From Adiantum capillus-veneris (lineage: Eukaryota > Streptophyta > Polypodiopsida > Polypodiales > Pteridaceae): DNA of 64,000 bases. The notes below the pieces were generated by a model. It was not told the origin of the DNA and searched no databases. It saw only the letters and a list, made by a program, of their open reading frames with translations. Each line of letters starts with the position of its first letter. Position 1 is the stretch's first letter. This document shows positions 23,097-34,800 of this stretch, piece by piece. Made by a program: the position numbers and the translations under genes. The stretch covers positions 67,631,912 to 67,695,911 of the forward strand of contig CM043963.1 in assembly GCA_014529385.2 (NCBI GenBank), in the 5' to 3' direction.

Positions 23097-23455
23097 TTAC
23101 CTATCTCTTGAAATCATAGTCATCTTCGACTATGAGGTAGAGGAGATAAAGCCTTAGTCATTAGTCAATCTTACTTAGCAGATAGAGGATCCCTTTTAAC
23201 CCTATGACATCTTTCCAAAATGGATGACTAATCCATTTGGTGCTTGGGAGACATAGCTGCTGCAAGCATGTCTGCTCTTGAGTCCATTTCATTCTCCCAA
23301 AGTAGAGTGACAATTCTACTTGGTGTTTGAGAGACATTCTCATCACAAACATGATTCTAAGCATGCATACTATTTAAATTTGTGCACAATTTAAAAAGAG
23401 AATTAGTCTTATAAGACAAAAACATGGGTCATTTAAAAGAAATTTGTACATTTGC

Positions 23456-25010
23456 TTACTCTAATGTAGTATTGTAAGCATTGACAAGGTTCATACTATC
23501 CTTAAGTTGTATTCCTTGCATCCATCTATCATCTTCAAAAGGATAATTTTTGAACTTAATAAGATACCGTTGGATAATCTTACCATGTCGTAGTACCTTG
23601 TCTTCATGCCGAAGGATAGCTTTGGGTTGTAGTACCTCTTCTTGGTCTTCAACTTCGGGAGGGTCTTCGATAATTGGTTCACTTGGTGGCTCTCCCTTGT
23701 AGGGCTTCAGTAGGCTCACATGAAAGGCAATGTGTATGAGCCAATGGTTGGGCAAATTGAGTTGGTAAGCCATCTCATTGATGGGCTTCAAGATTTGGAA
23801 AGGACCATAGTATCTTTTTGCTAGCTTAGCATAATACTTTTGATGGCCCGTAGGATTTTTTCCCGTGGTTTGCCTTAATCGAGCCTTAGGAAACTTAAGC
23901 ACATTTTCTTTAAATAATGTTAAGGCCCTTCTGTGCTTGTCAGCAACAGCTTTTTGCCTTTGTTGAGATATGGATATAGCCTCCTTAATCTTTTGAAAAG
24001 ATTCTTGTAGGTCACGGCTATACTCATTGGCAACTAAGATCTTCCCATGTATTTTGCATAGCAAGGGACTTTTCGGTCTTCCCTCAATGATCTCAAAAGG
24101 TTCTTTTCCCGTAGAAGTATGTACAGTATTATTGTAGGCATCCTCTAAAAGAGGTAAGTACTTTTCCCGTAGAAGTATGTACAATATTATTGTAGGCATC
24201 CTCTAAAAGAGGTAAGTACTTTTCCCATTGTGAGCGTTGATCTACTTCTATAACATAAGCCTTGAGTAGACCGAGTATTGTAAGGATGGCTATCTCACTT
24301 TGGCCATCCATTTGTGGCTGATAGTCTGAAGAAAACTCAATCTTGTTTCTAGATTTTCAAAGAGACCTTTCCATAAATTACCGGTCATTCTAGGATCTCT
24401 ATCTGACATGATGGATGTTGGTAATCCATGGTGTTTGAAAATATGAGATATTAAGAGAGTTGCCATTTGGTGTGCCTTAATAGTCTTTTTGACAAGAATA
24501 AAGTGTGCTTGCTTGCTAAACCTGTTGACTATTGTCCATATTCCTGTATTCATATGAATAGACTTGGGTAATCGAAAGATGAAATCCATAGATATACTCT
24601 CCCATGGTGAATTTGGGATAGGAAATGGCTGGAGTAATCCTAATTGCTTCCCTCTATCATATTTGGTTTTTGGCATACTACACATTTTGAAACATACTAT
24701 TGTATGTCCACTTTCATGGTAGGCCAATAGAAATACGTCTCTACTCCTCGGAGAGTAGGTTGAATACCTCTATGCCCCACATAGGGAGGAGCATGGGATT
24801 TATACATAACTTTCTCACGAAGGGAATGGGTAGCACATAGCCTATGGCCGTGGAGAAGGTAACCATCCTGCAATGTGAATGGTTCTTCTTTCTTCCTCAA
24901 AGCAAGGGCTGGAATTATGTCTCTAAAGTCAGGGTCAATAGCATACTCATCTATCATAGAAGATAGATCATTGTGAGTAGCTATAGACACCGCGTTAACT
25001 TTTAAGACAA
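23456..25010 (-). pseudogene. Gypsy integrase with chromodomain-like tail, broken
   Basis: Minus-strand integrase remnant. The zinc-binding N-terminal part (HAPPYVGHRGIQPTLRG) lies at about 24780. The core has MDFIFRLPKS and MSDRDPRMTG; the catalytic Glu region is reached only after a frameshift near 24315. The C-terminal part has YYGPFQILKPINE and HVSLLKPYKGEPP, then a tail ILRHEDKVL...RYLIKFKNYP resembling a degenerate chromodomain. A 58-bp tandem duplication (24111-24226) shifts the frame. Integrase would join element cDNA to host DNA, and the tail would direct chromatin targeting. Homology to the 46-53 kb copy ends near 25010. Confidence 0.85.
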
Positions 25011-26642
25011 ATTTAGAAAATTGAGAAAAAATTGACAAATTTGGGACAAATGTATCAAGGGAATGTTGAGGTGCTTTCCATGTCCTTGCAAAACATGAAT
25101 TAACAAGCACCAAGAGTAAAGATGCTTACATTTTTCATCTAGAAACCACAAGGAACCCACAAAAACTTGCAATTGAGCATTTGCATGTTTAAAGAACCAT
25201 ACAACTTGAAGCTAGTTGAGCCGCGATTAAAAGTTTGAAGCACCATCTTTGTAAGTCTCATATCAAGATTGAAGAAGACCAAGGACGTGGAGAGTGAGTT
25301 TGGTATTCCAACTCATGTAAGATGAGGTTTGATCAAGTTTGGTTCTTGATTTTTGACAACAATTGACGGCAAAGGAATTGCTATAAGGCGTTAATGCTAG
25401 CTTGCTTATCTCGTAAAGTTTAGAATATGTGCCATGTGGTGGCGTAGTGTTGTTGGCCTTCAAAAAATAAATTGTAGTGCACACTTTCCTTTTCTCAAAA
25501 AGGATTTCAAGCCTATCCCCATGCAAAAAATCATGACGTTCTAAGGAAGCAAATGGTTGTCATCTTACTCTTTGTTAAATTTGGAATTCCAATATGATTG
25601 CACAAAGATTTCTCACTTACAAAAAACGTTATGGAAAACAAAGATAACAAAATTATGTGTTTTTTTTTGTAACTTGGAACTTCTATTGAAAGAGAACAAG
25701 GATTGAAGCAAGTGGTGCAATTGTTACAAGTTCGCTTTTCTTCTATACAAGGACTAGAGAAAGTCTTTCAAGGCATGGCTCCAAATATGTCACAATAATA
25801 TGAATGGTTGGATTTGTAAGTGAACAACCCAAACGTCCTTAGCTACACATTCATACCTACCTAGGTGTGCTCGAGGTATTTTTTCCCAACCACACCTAGT
25901 TGGTATAGTTTTTCATTAGGAGCAGGTAGGATGTTGGAAACTATAAGCGCCAACAATGTAAGAGAGCTCCCTGCCCACATAAAAATATCAAAGAAAACGT
26001 GTGATAATGCATGGTCTCCAACTTGAGTTCAGCCTTGACCTTGACATGCCCCATGAGCAAAGGTTTGAGCTCAGAATGCAGCATCTATGGTTTGGAAACT
26101 CTTTAGATTATTCATGGGTCGATCTCAAGTTTGAGGCTCGAGGGTGTAGGTGTCATGAGAGGGATTTATTAGTCAAGACAACAAAGGAAATAAAAGGTCA
26201 AAAGTGAATACATTACCGTTGGCATTTATGGCTTGAATGCATCGGCCCCAATTTCAAATTTCAAACTTGACGGCAGTTTTGAACTTGACGTCCTCCCATC
26301 ACTGCTTCATTTGTCGCGCCTATCATCAGTAATTGTGTTGTAACCAAGCTACGCCATTGATTTAGTGATTTTAGCCAAGTTGCACCATTATGGACTGTTA
26401 GGCCATCCTATAGATGGGTAGCTTTGTGTTGACCATTGCAAATTTGTTTGCTCTCTGCATGTTTAGACCTGCTTCTCCTCAATAGCTTCTTGTTCTTGGA
26501 ACTCCGCATTAATAACTTTGAGCGCTTTTCACTTCCACCTTTGCTCCTCCTGGATATTGACAACATTGATACACCGCAAAATGAATTGTATATAGGGCTC
26601 AGAGATATCTGCAAAGAAGGGGCGACATTAGATTTCACATGT
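25011..26642. other. Non-coding, no supported feature
   Basis: 1.6 kb between the integrase remnant and the inserted LTR element. I see no gene or repeat. It is unlike the gypsy RT/RNase H that should be here, so it was either inserted or replaced internal sequence. Confidence 0.4.
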
Positions 26643-28191
26643 TGATGGGGGCTTTTCACAAGCCAAGCTCCCATACCCCTCTTCTCTCGTCCCCACCCCA
26701 TGAAAACCCCCTCTTATGGAGGGAGTGATAAAAGGCATTGGAAAAAGTAAGAAAAAAATAAAGTATGATTATGTAAATATATAAGAAAGGTAAAATAGGC
26801 CACCTCATGCCTGCGGGGTAGCCCATCCACACCTTGCCTCCTTTTTCTTCACTGTTGCCCCGCCGGGTGTCCCTTTTCCTCTCCTCCACTCAAAAGGTCA
26901 ACCCCCTCTCTCTTCCCCTTGTACTTTCTCCTTTCTCTCTCCCTTGAAGCTACCCCACCCCCTGTCCTTACCAATAATGCACCCTAACTCACATGCCACC
27001 TCTCCTATCTTCCAAAACAGTATACCCCACCCCCCCTTTTCTCTCTCCTACACTCTCCCATGATCCAAATACCCCCCTCTCTCTCTAAAATTCGAAATCT
27101 CTCTTGTCTTGTAGCCAGATGGCCTCCCCCACACTCACACACACTCAGTTTCACTGAAAAAGGTGCCCACAGACCCATCCCCACCCAATGGTTACCTGAT
27201 TTTCTTGTGTTCACACACATCTGCACACAGATTCACCTCTGAACACACTCCCCTCTCTCCCCTCTTGTAAGTACTTTATTCTCCATGTCACCTCTCACTT
27301 TTTTTCATCAACCCATCTCTCTCTCTTAGTCTCTCTCTCATGAGACTGCTGTTCTGGCACATATACACACAGCCAGACAAGTGGGGCCCATAGTCACATG
27401 GCCTATGTAGATAATGATTTCTTCATTTCTAAATTCTAGAATTTCTCCCCCCTCCTCCCCTATATAAAGAGGGGTCACCATCACACTAGACACACACACA
27501 ACATCACCAAAGAACACACTATGCACTGTGTGTGCCTAGTGCACACACACACACCCACACCATCACCATCACCATCACCGCAATCACCATGCTTGTCTTG
27601 AGCATGATCTCTACACCCTTGGCTATGGAAGATGAAGGGCAACTAAATGAAGGATGATGGCCATAATCCTCGTGCGAGTCTTCGCCATCAACTCCCACCT
27701 ATCTGCCATGTGCTCTACCACTCTCTCCCTTCTCATTCCCCTACCCTATGCTCCCCATTTCATCGCCTTATTCTCTAAATAAAGCTTGAGGTTTTGTGAG
27801 TATGTTTTCTTGCAATGTTTTGCCCATGTAAGGTGTGCGGAATCGCCACCTAGTCTTGTGTTTTGGAATGAGCTTGTGTATGTGTGAAGGGTGTACGGAT
27901 TCGCCATCCTTTTGTGGTGCCTAAGTACTAAGCTGCTATACCCCCTCCCTCACTCTCTCTCTCTCTCTCTCTCTCAGTTGATCTCATTCCCTTTCCTCTT
28001 CATCATTACTCCCAAGCATCCATCTCTCTTGGATGAAAACTTTGTTATGGTGGTGTGTTGTTTGCGTCCTAGCCGCTGAAGCTAGGTGGTGCCCCCTGTT
28101 TGCTTTACCAAATGACAGGCACGAGGCGCTCCATTCGGTCCATGGTGTTTTAGAGGCCATCGGGGGTTCGGGGTTTGCTTTGCTCCCGTCA
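26643..28191 (+). repeat. 5' LTR of the RT-less element
   Basis: 1549 bp, pyrimidine-rich in its first 700 bp, with a CACCAT trinucleotide-type repeat near 27558-27590 and a CT tract near 27950-27975. It matches 31510-33071 almost base for base. An AATAAA at 27777-27782 may be the polyadenylation signal. Confidence 0.93.
27461..27468 (+). promoter_or_regulatory. TATA box of 5' LTR
   Basis: TATATAAA within CCCCTATATAAAGAGGGG, a short palindromic surrounding. It is repeated at 32327-32334 in the 3' LTR. It lies about 310 bp upstream of AATAAA, consistent with a U3 promoter and an R region. Confidence 0.7.
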
Positions 28192-28193
28192 TT

Positions 28194-28213
28194 TGGTGTC
28201 CCCACTGAGGAAC
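28194..28213 (+). other. Probable primer-binding site
   Basis: TGGTGTCCCCACTGAGGAAC starts 2 bp after the 5' LTR. TGG matches the CCA end of a tRNA. I cannot assign the tRNA with confidence. Confidence 0.45.
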
Positions 28214-28264
28214 TTTTCATGAAACCCTTCAGTTTACAAGACTGAAACCCCTAAACTATTGTGA

Positions 28265-28963
28265 ATGGATGAATGGCTAGCAAGATTTGCTAATTCGACG
28301 ACAGAAGAAGAAGAGCTCCAAGCACAACTAGACGAACTCCGCATCTCCATCGAAGCTCGAGTGCCAGGCGTAACGGTAATCGATTTGCAGTGGGAGAGTC
28401 AACCAACACGCCAAACCCAGTGGATATACATAGGCCAAGTGCCAAGAAGAAGAAGGAGAAGGTCGAAACCATGTCCGCAACCTACAACCAACCCACAACA
28501 ACAAAATGGAAGGAGCTCTACAGAATAGAGAATCAACACTATTCTACTTTGAGAATTGGGTAACGCAAGTCACCGAGGTAATTATCACAGTCAGTTTTCA
28601 AGTCGCACGTGATGCTGCAGCACAGATAACGGAAGCATTGGCTCACACTCTCACTAGAGAAACTAGGAATCTACTGAGTTTGTTTCAGGAAAGAACACCA
28701 CCCTCTCCCACAAGCTTGGACAGTGACTAAGCACCTCTAAGCTTCACATGAATCAGTATAACCTACCTCAAGACAGATCACACATACCAACACGTGTACG
28801 CTCAATCAAGGTAATACTGGATTTGAAGACTCACTACCAGCACGTCATTGACACCATGCCGGGTGGGGAGCGGTTTTTGGAGGTTTTGGCATCAGATCAA
28901 CCATTTGTCTTACCTTTGGTACAAGGCAATGTACCGTTTGAAGTTTTCTATGTCCTAGTATAA
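28265..28963 (+). pseudogene. Short upstream ORFs of the RT-less element
   Basis: Three short open stretches: 28265-28528 (87 aa, acidic helix then Arg-rich RRRRRRSKP), 28506-28730 (74 aa) and 28748-28963 (71 aa). The first and third share a frame, the second does not, suggesting one ancestral ORF with indels. The function is not recognised. The position before gag would suit an extra N-terminal Gag segment. Confidence 0.4.
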
Positions 28964-29047
28964 GAGGGTATACACACCTCCTTGTAAAGAAGAAAAAAAA
29001 CTTTTGCAAGTTAAGCAGTGTGTATTTCTAGCTCTATCTCAGTAATC

Positions 29048-30838
29048 ATGGCAAGTGCAGCATTTCCAACATTTAAAGGAAAGAAGGGGGAGGATTTGGT
29101 AACAGACTTCCTAGATGACTTTGAAGTAGCATGTGTAGTGAGCAACAAAGATACGGATGAATCCCGGGTTAGAATCTTTAAGCATGTCATGAAGCTAGAA
29201 GCTAGATCATGGTACAATGCACTTCCACAAGCAACCAAGGATGACTGGGAACCCTTAAAAACCGCTTTTAAGAGGCGCTTTGGGGGAGGTACCACTTCAG
29301 AAAAGTTGTGGGACAAGTTGAGAGACTTGAAGCAGGAGGGTCTTTTAGAATATGCCACGTATGAGTTCAAATTTGTGGATTTGTGGGAACGGTGGGTTGA
29401 GTCACTGGCAAGGGGGGAAGCTGCACCCGATTTCCTAAAAAAAGATCGGTTCATGCATGGCTTATGGCCGCTTCTCAAGGAGAAGGTGAAAGGTAGATTC
29501 CCGGCTACGTACGAGTTAGCCGTTGAGATTGCTTGCCTTAAGGACAAGAAGCTAAAAATGAAAGCCAAAGAAACCGAGTCAACAGAAACAGCAACATCAC
29601 GTCGACCAGCAACTACGAAAACCACCATTCCACCACCACCACCGGCTCTTGGGGTAAGAGATGACCAACAAGATATGTTGGCCCATATTACTGACCAACT
29701 GTAGAGTTTGTCTGTCCACTTAATACAGCAAGGGAGGAGTCAAGAAAGAGATCAAGACCCTGGAAGAGCACGACGACAAAACAGGGAGTATCACTACTAC
29801 AACTACGGAGAAGATGGTCACGGTATGTACTACTGTCCCAAACCACAACAAAACTATAATAGAGAAGGTAGGAGGAACCAATTGTCACCCTCTAGAGAAA
29901 GAACACCCCCACCCCAAGCACCAGCCCCACCAACACAAATTCTACGTCCGCCACAATCACCACTTACAATCATCTTATGCCCACCACCGATTGGTACCCG
30001 CACACCAAGTATCATTGGTCTTGCAGAAGAGGTCAAGATGAGTGTAACGAAAGAAGGATCAAGTAAGAAGACTATTCAAAGAACTGAAGCAGTGGAACAA
30101 GAGGTTAAAGAATCAAAAGATGCTACCCAGGTGGGGGAGGTAAGCCAAGAAAATTGTGTTACAAATGTGAGTACATCTTTAACCTTGAATGAAATAGGCA
30201 CCAAAGAGATCAATCGACAACATTGGGCAGTAAGGGTAAGAATGTGTAAAGTGTTGATTAGGCCTCGTCAGAGTAAGAGGAATGCAAAGGTCATGAAAGA
30301 TACAAGAGAAGAGGAAAACCAGCCTGTTAGCAAGGCTTTGCAGAAGGTGGACAACTTATCAATCAAAGGGGAGGGCTTTGAAAACGGAAGCCTGTGCACC
30401 AGCATGGACCCAGGACAGTGTAGCAAGCTAAAGGAATCTTGCATCAAGGCAGTTTCACTAGAGGACCATAACGAAGAGGTAAGTATGACTGAAGGTTTGG
30501 AGTTGGATATTGCTCCAGAGGCTTGGCAGCCGAGCAAGACTTTATTGTGTAGTGTTATAGACTTGGAGATGGGTAATGCCTCTAGTCTACTGAAAGATGT
30601 TATAAACTTGGAGATGGGTAATGCCTCCAGTATATGTGAGGATGTTCAGAGTAAGTTTGACGATCAATATGTTGCCAACCTTTTAAGGATGTTCCAAACT
30701 CCTCCACAACACAGCATTGTGTTTGCATGGGATGCATCAGACCCATGGCTATGGCTAGCCGCTATAACATATAGAGATAAGATCAGCATGGAGATAAGAG
30801 CTAAGGAGCCATGGATAGACAAAAGCCTGATAGAATGA
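29048..30838 (+). pseudogene. Gag of the RT-less element, one internal stop
   Basis: I chose ATG 29048 (MASAAFPTFKGKKGEDLV) over 29018 because the Gag core begins here. The Gag core has EARSWYNALPQATKDDWEPL and FKRRFGGG (residues about 55-90), matching the retrotransposon capsid domain. TAG at 29702 interrupts the frame, which then continues. A CCHC knuckle at about 29790-29840 (YYNYGEDGHGMYYC) has both of its first two Cys replaced by Tyr. A Pro-rich and then acidic tail follows, with a 45-bp in-frame duplication (DLEMGNASS twice, 30559-30640). Gag would package element RNA. The frame stops at TGA 30836. Confidence 0.8.
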
Positions 30839-31468
30839 AAGAATGAAGACCTCATTCGCAATTTGGTACAATTTTTTACAAACAGTGCATCCTCTCTTTG
30901 GAGAAAGGTAAGTGGATTATGCTTGAATTTAAGCCGCAAGGTAGGTGGCTTGCTATTAGCATCAATAAAGGAAGCTGACATGTTTGAGCACACCCAAAAG
31001 AAGCATGATATGCTTGCAGTTTTTTCTAGTCATGGCAGTAAGCAGGATTCTGAAGACAACTTGAGCTCACCACACCAACAAGGAGGCCATATATGGTGGA
31101 TTCTTGGTACACTCTTGGGAATCATAATTTTTAGTTCTGTCTTTGCAGAAGCCAAGATGCTCATTTCCCTTCTCGCTACTGGTGGTTACAAATTTGGTCC
31201 AACTTGGCATGCAAATTTTATTGTTCCGACACTGCAGACAATGATCCTATTTTTCACTTGGGATCCAGGAGGACACTGGCACAAAGTTCTGGAAGCCATG
31301 GGCTTCCCCTTTAATCAACCGACACTATTCCAAGGAACAAGCTATCACCCGGACCTGTTACAGATTCATGAATATCCCAGAAATCTCACCAATGGCCAAA
31401 TGGAATGGCTAGTTCAGAAGGGAACTCGATATCGGATCCTACAGCTAAGCGGAAGAAGAAACAGATGA
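30839..31468 (+). pseudogene. C-terminal extension with predicted membrane segment
   Basis: Same frame as Gag, after the TGA at 30836, running to TGA 31466-31468 just before the polypurine tract. A strongly hydrophobic stretch IWWILGTLLGIIIFSSVFA (about 31095-31150) would span a membrane, and a weaker one (FIVPTLQTMILFF) follows at about 31210-31255. No signal peptide is seen because the segment is internal. The position at the 3' end is where plant env-like ORFs lie in Athila and SIRE elements, but I see no sequence match to those. The identity is unknown. Confidence 0.55.
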
Positions 31469-31494
31469 GCTAGAGGCATGAATGCCTCTAGCCG

Positions 31495-31505
31495 AAAGGG
31501 GAGGG
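31495..31505 (+). other. Polypurine tract
   Basis: AAAGGGGAGGG, 4 bp before the 3' LTR. Confidence 0.75.
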
Positions 31506-31509
31506 CTAA

Positions 31510-32808
31510 TGATGGGGGCTTTTCACAAGCCAAGCTCCCATACCCCTCTTCTCTCGTCCCCACCCCATGAAAACCCCCTCTTATGGAGGGAGTGATAAAA
31601 GGCATTGGAAAAAGTAAGAAAAAAATAAAGTATGATTATGTAAATATATAAGAAAGGTAAAATAGGCCACCTCATGCCTGCGGGGTAGCCCATCCACACC
31701 TTGCCTCCTTTTTCTTCACTGTTGCCCCGCCGGGTGTCCCTTTTCCTCTCCTCCACTCAAAAGGTCAACCCCCTCTCTCTTCCCCTTGTACTTTCTCCTT
31801 TCTCTCTCCCTTGAAGCTACCCCACCCCCTGTCCTTACCAATAATGCACCCTAACTCACATGCCACCTCTCCTATCTTCCAAAACAATATACCCCACCCC
31901 CCCTTTTCTCTCTCCGACACTCTCCCATGATCCAAATACCCCCATCTCTCTCTAAAATTCGAAATCTCTCTTGTCTTGTAGCCAGATGGCCTCCCCCACA
32001 CTCACACACACTCAGTTTCACTGAAAAAGGTGCCCACAGACCCATCCCCACCCAGTGGTTACCTGATTTTCTTGTGTTCACACACATCTGCACACAGATT
32101 CACCTCTGAACACACTCCCCTCTCTCCCCTCTTGTAATTACTTTATTCTCCATGTCACCTCTCACTTTTTTCATCAACCCATCTCTCTCTCTTAGTCTCT
32201 CTCTCATGAGACTGCTGTTCTGGCACATATACACACAGCTAGACAAGTGGGGCCCACAGTCACATGGCCTATGTAGATAATGATTTCTTCATTTCTAAAT
32301 TCTAGAATTTCTCCCCCCTCCTCCCCTATATAAAGAGGGGTCACCATCACACTAGACACACACACAACATCACCAAAGAACACACTATGCACTGTGTGTG
32401 CCTAGTGCACACACACACACCCACACCATCACCATCACCATCACCGCAATCACCATGCTTGTCTTGAGCATGATCTCTACACCCTTGGCTATGGAAGATG
32501 AAGGGCAACTAAATGAAGGATGATGGCCATAATCCTCATGCGAATCTTCGCCATCAACTCCCACCTATCTGCCATGTGCTCTACCACTCTCTCCCTTCTC
32601 ATTCCCCTACCCTATGCTCCCCATTTCATCGCCTTATTCTCTAAATAAAGCTTGAGGTTTTGTGAGTATGTTTTCTTGCAATGTTTTGCCCATGTGAGGT
32701 GTGCGGAATCGCCACCTAGTCTTGTGTTTTGGAGTGAGCTTGTGTATGTGTGAAGGGTGTACGGATTCGTCATCCTTTTGTGGTGCCTAAGTACTAAGCC
32801 GCTATACC

Positions 32809-32858
<50 letters not shown>

Positions 32859-33071
32859 TGATCTCATTCCCTTTCCTCTTCATCATTACTCCCAAGCATC
32901 CATCTCTCTTGGATGAAAACTTTGTTATGGTGGTGTGTTGTTTGCGTCCTAGCCGCTGAAGCTAGGTGGTGCCCCCTGTTTGCTTTACCAAATGACAGGC
33001 TCGAGGCGCTCCATTAGGTCCCCGGTGTTTTAGAGGCCGTCGGGGGTTCGGGGTTCGCTTTTCTCCCGTCA
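31510..33071 (+). repeat. 3' LTR of the RT-less element
   Basis: 1562 bp. It differs from the 5' LTR mainly by a longer CT run (32813-32854) and a few transitions. Ends CTCCCGTCA. Confidence 0.93.
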
Positions 33072-33690
33072 ACGTGAGCAAGTAGAGCAAAGGTAGTTGA
33101 AATGCTTGCCTGAGGAGGATAGGAAATATGTCTTGTAATCTGTATGCGTGATGTGGACGTGCAATATGTCCACTACTACAAAGCAAGTTTTTGCTACTAC
33201 GTGAAGCGTCTACTGCGTCTTGCATAGCTAGCACCTTAGCTCTTGAGACGCCATAGGATCATTGAGGTTCAACATCAACAAAAACTTGGTAGCAAGGCAC
33301 AGAAAGTTTTCTTCATCAATGTTGAAAGAATTTTTGGCGTTAGTATTGGACCTGATTTGATAGGTAAATCTAAGAATGAACCTTGACGCCTTCTTGCATG
33401 TCTCTTGTCTTTTGATTCAACTTGATCACAAGGGAACCTTTAAACCATATGGGTTCATACAACCTCTTGGTTCATTGTTAAAAGTACAACATCCTTATTA
33501 GGCACTTCAGGAAAATAATTGATGTCAAAGCTAAGGCACATCTATAATTGTCTTTCAGACAATAATAAAAAATGTAGTGTTCTAATAACCTTTCTTTTTT
33601 TCTTCACATGATGTGGATCGGTTAGATTAGATCATATAATTGTATCTTAGTCTAATTAGAGTCACAAACTAAGTTTCAATTTCAAGGTTT
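33072..33690. other. Non-coding, no supported feature
   Basis: AT-rich sequence to the right of the RT-less element. No gene or repeat is seen. Confidence 0.4.
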
Positions 33691-34800
33691 CTTACCTAGA
33701 TTGGGTGAAGTTTGCAAGCTCCAACTTACCTTCAAACCTCTACCCCCTCTAAGGAAGAAGTACCTCTAGTGGGATAGAGGCTCGAACTTAACTTTGAGGC
33801 TCCAAGCTGTTAAAGGAAGAAGAACCTTCAAGGGATTGGAGGTTCGAACTTAAGTTCGAACCTCTACCCTTTTCAAAAAATCAATATCCTCTATGAGGGT
33901 GAAGACTCAAACCACCCCTCCATCCTTTTTAGAAAGCCTCCTCCACCCCCTCTAAGAGAGAAGTACCTCTACGGGGATAGAGGTTTCGAAATTAAGTTCG
34001 AGCCTCCTAGCGTCCTTCACCCGATCTAAGGGAGAAATACCTCTAAGGGGATAGAGGCTCGAACTTAAGTTGGAGCCTCCAAGCCCTTAAAAAGGGAGAA
34101 GCACCCTTAGGGGTTTTGAGCTTAAGTTCAAGCCTCTGCTTCCTTTAAGAAACTAGTATCCTCTATGAGGGTGGAGACTCAAACCATCCCTCCATCCTTT
34201 TAAGGAAGCCTCCTCCACCCCCTCTAAGGGATAAGTATCTCTAGAGGATAGAGGCTCAAACTTAAGTTCGAGCTTCCAATCTCTTAAATGAAGAAACACC
34301 TTCCTGGGGGGGGGGGACTGGAGGTTTGAAATTAAGCTCGAGCTGCTACAACCTTCAAAAAATCAGTATCCTTATAAGGGAGAAGTACCTCCAAGCGGGA
34401 TGAAGGCTTGAGCTAAATATTGAGCATCCACCCCCTTCAAGGAGGTCCAAGCTTCTACCACTTCATAAGAGAGGAGTTTCTCTATATGGTGAAAATACCT
34501 CTCTTTAAAGAATAAGAACCTCTAACAAGGTGGAGATATAAGCTTAAGGATCATTATTTAAGGTAGAAGTACCTCTAAGGTGGTGGAGGTTGGAGCTTAA
34601 GCTCAAGCCTTGAATCCTTTAAGTGTGAAGTACCTCTAAGGGGGTGGTGGCTTGAGCTTATGTTGGAGTTTTCATGGCCATGAGCTTTGAGAGAGGTTCA
34701 ATGCTATGTCCCTAGAAATAGAGTACTATTTAGGGGTGGAGATTAAGTTTGAGCCTCTACCGTTCTAAAGTACCTCTAAGGGAGTAGAGGCCTAAGAGTA
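33690..34800. repeat. Diverged palindrome-containing minisatellite
   Basis: At least ten degenerate units of roughly 70-90 bp built on AAGTACCTCTAAGGGGATAG, GAGGCTCGAACTTAAG and TTCGAGCCTCC, so each unit can fold on itself. The centre of one unit is a perfect 26-bp palindrome (33839-33864, GAGGTTCGAACTT and its complement). A higher-order block starting TATCCTCTATGAGGGTG recurs at about 33887 and 34151. No coding potential. Confidence 0.75.

Larger units (their letters stand above)
26643..33071 (+). mobile_element. RT-less LTR retrotransposon with membrane-segment ORF
   Basis: 6429-bp plus-strand element: LTRs 26643-28191 and 31510-33071 (TGATGGGGGC to CTCCCGTCA, highly similar), a polypurine tract at 31495-31505, and an internal region of 3.3 kb. 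The interior codes for a Gag protein and a C-terminal extension with a hydrophobic segment, but no protease, RT, RNase H or integrase motif is present. The flanks ACATG and ACGTG are a possible imperfect 5-bp duplication. It lies inside the older minus-strand gypsy element. Confidence 0.87.

Noticed and set aside
26641-26647. Perfect target duplication for the 26643-33071 element
   Set aside because: The flanks ACATG and ACGTG differ at one position and only align if the 5' boundary is moved by one base, so I do not claim a clean duplication.
30839-31468. Calling this ORF an Env protein
   Set aside because: Only a hydrophobic segment and position support it; no signal peptide, cleavage site or similarity is seen.
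33739-34760. Possible coding repeats in the minisatellite
   Set aside because: The units vary in length and are not multiples of three; no frame stays open.
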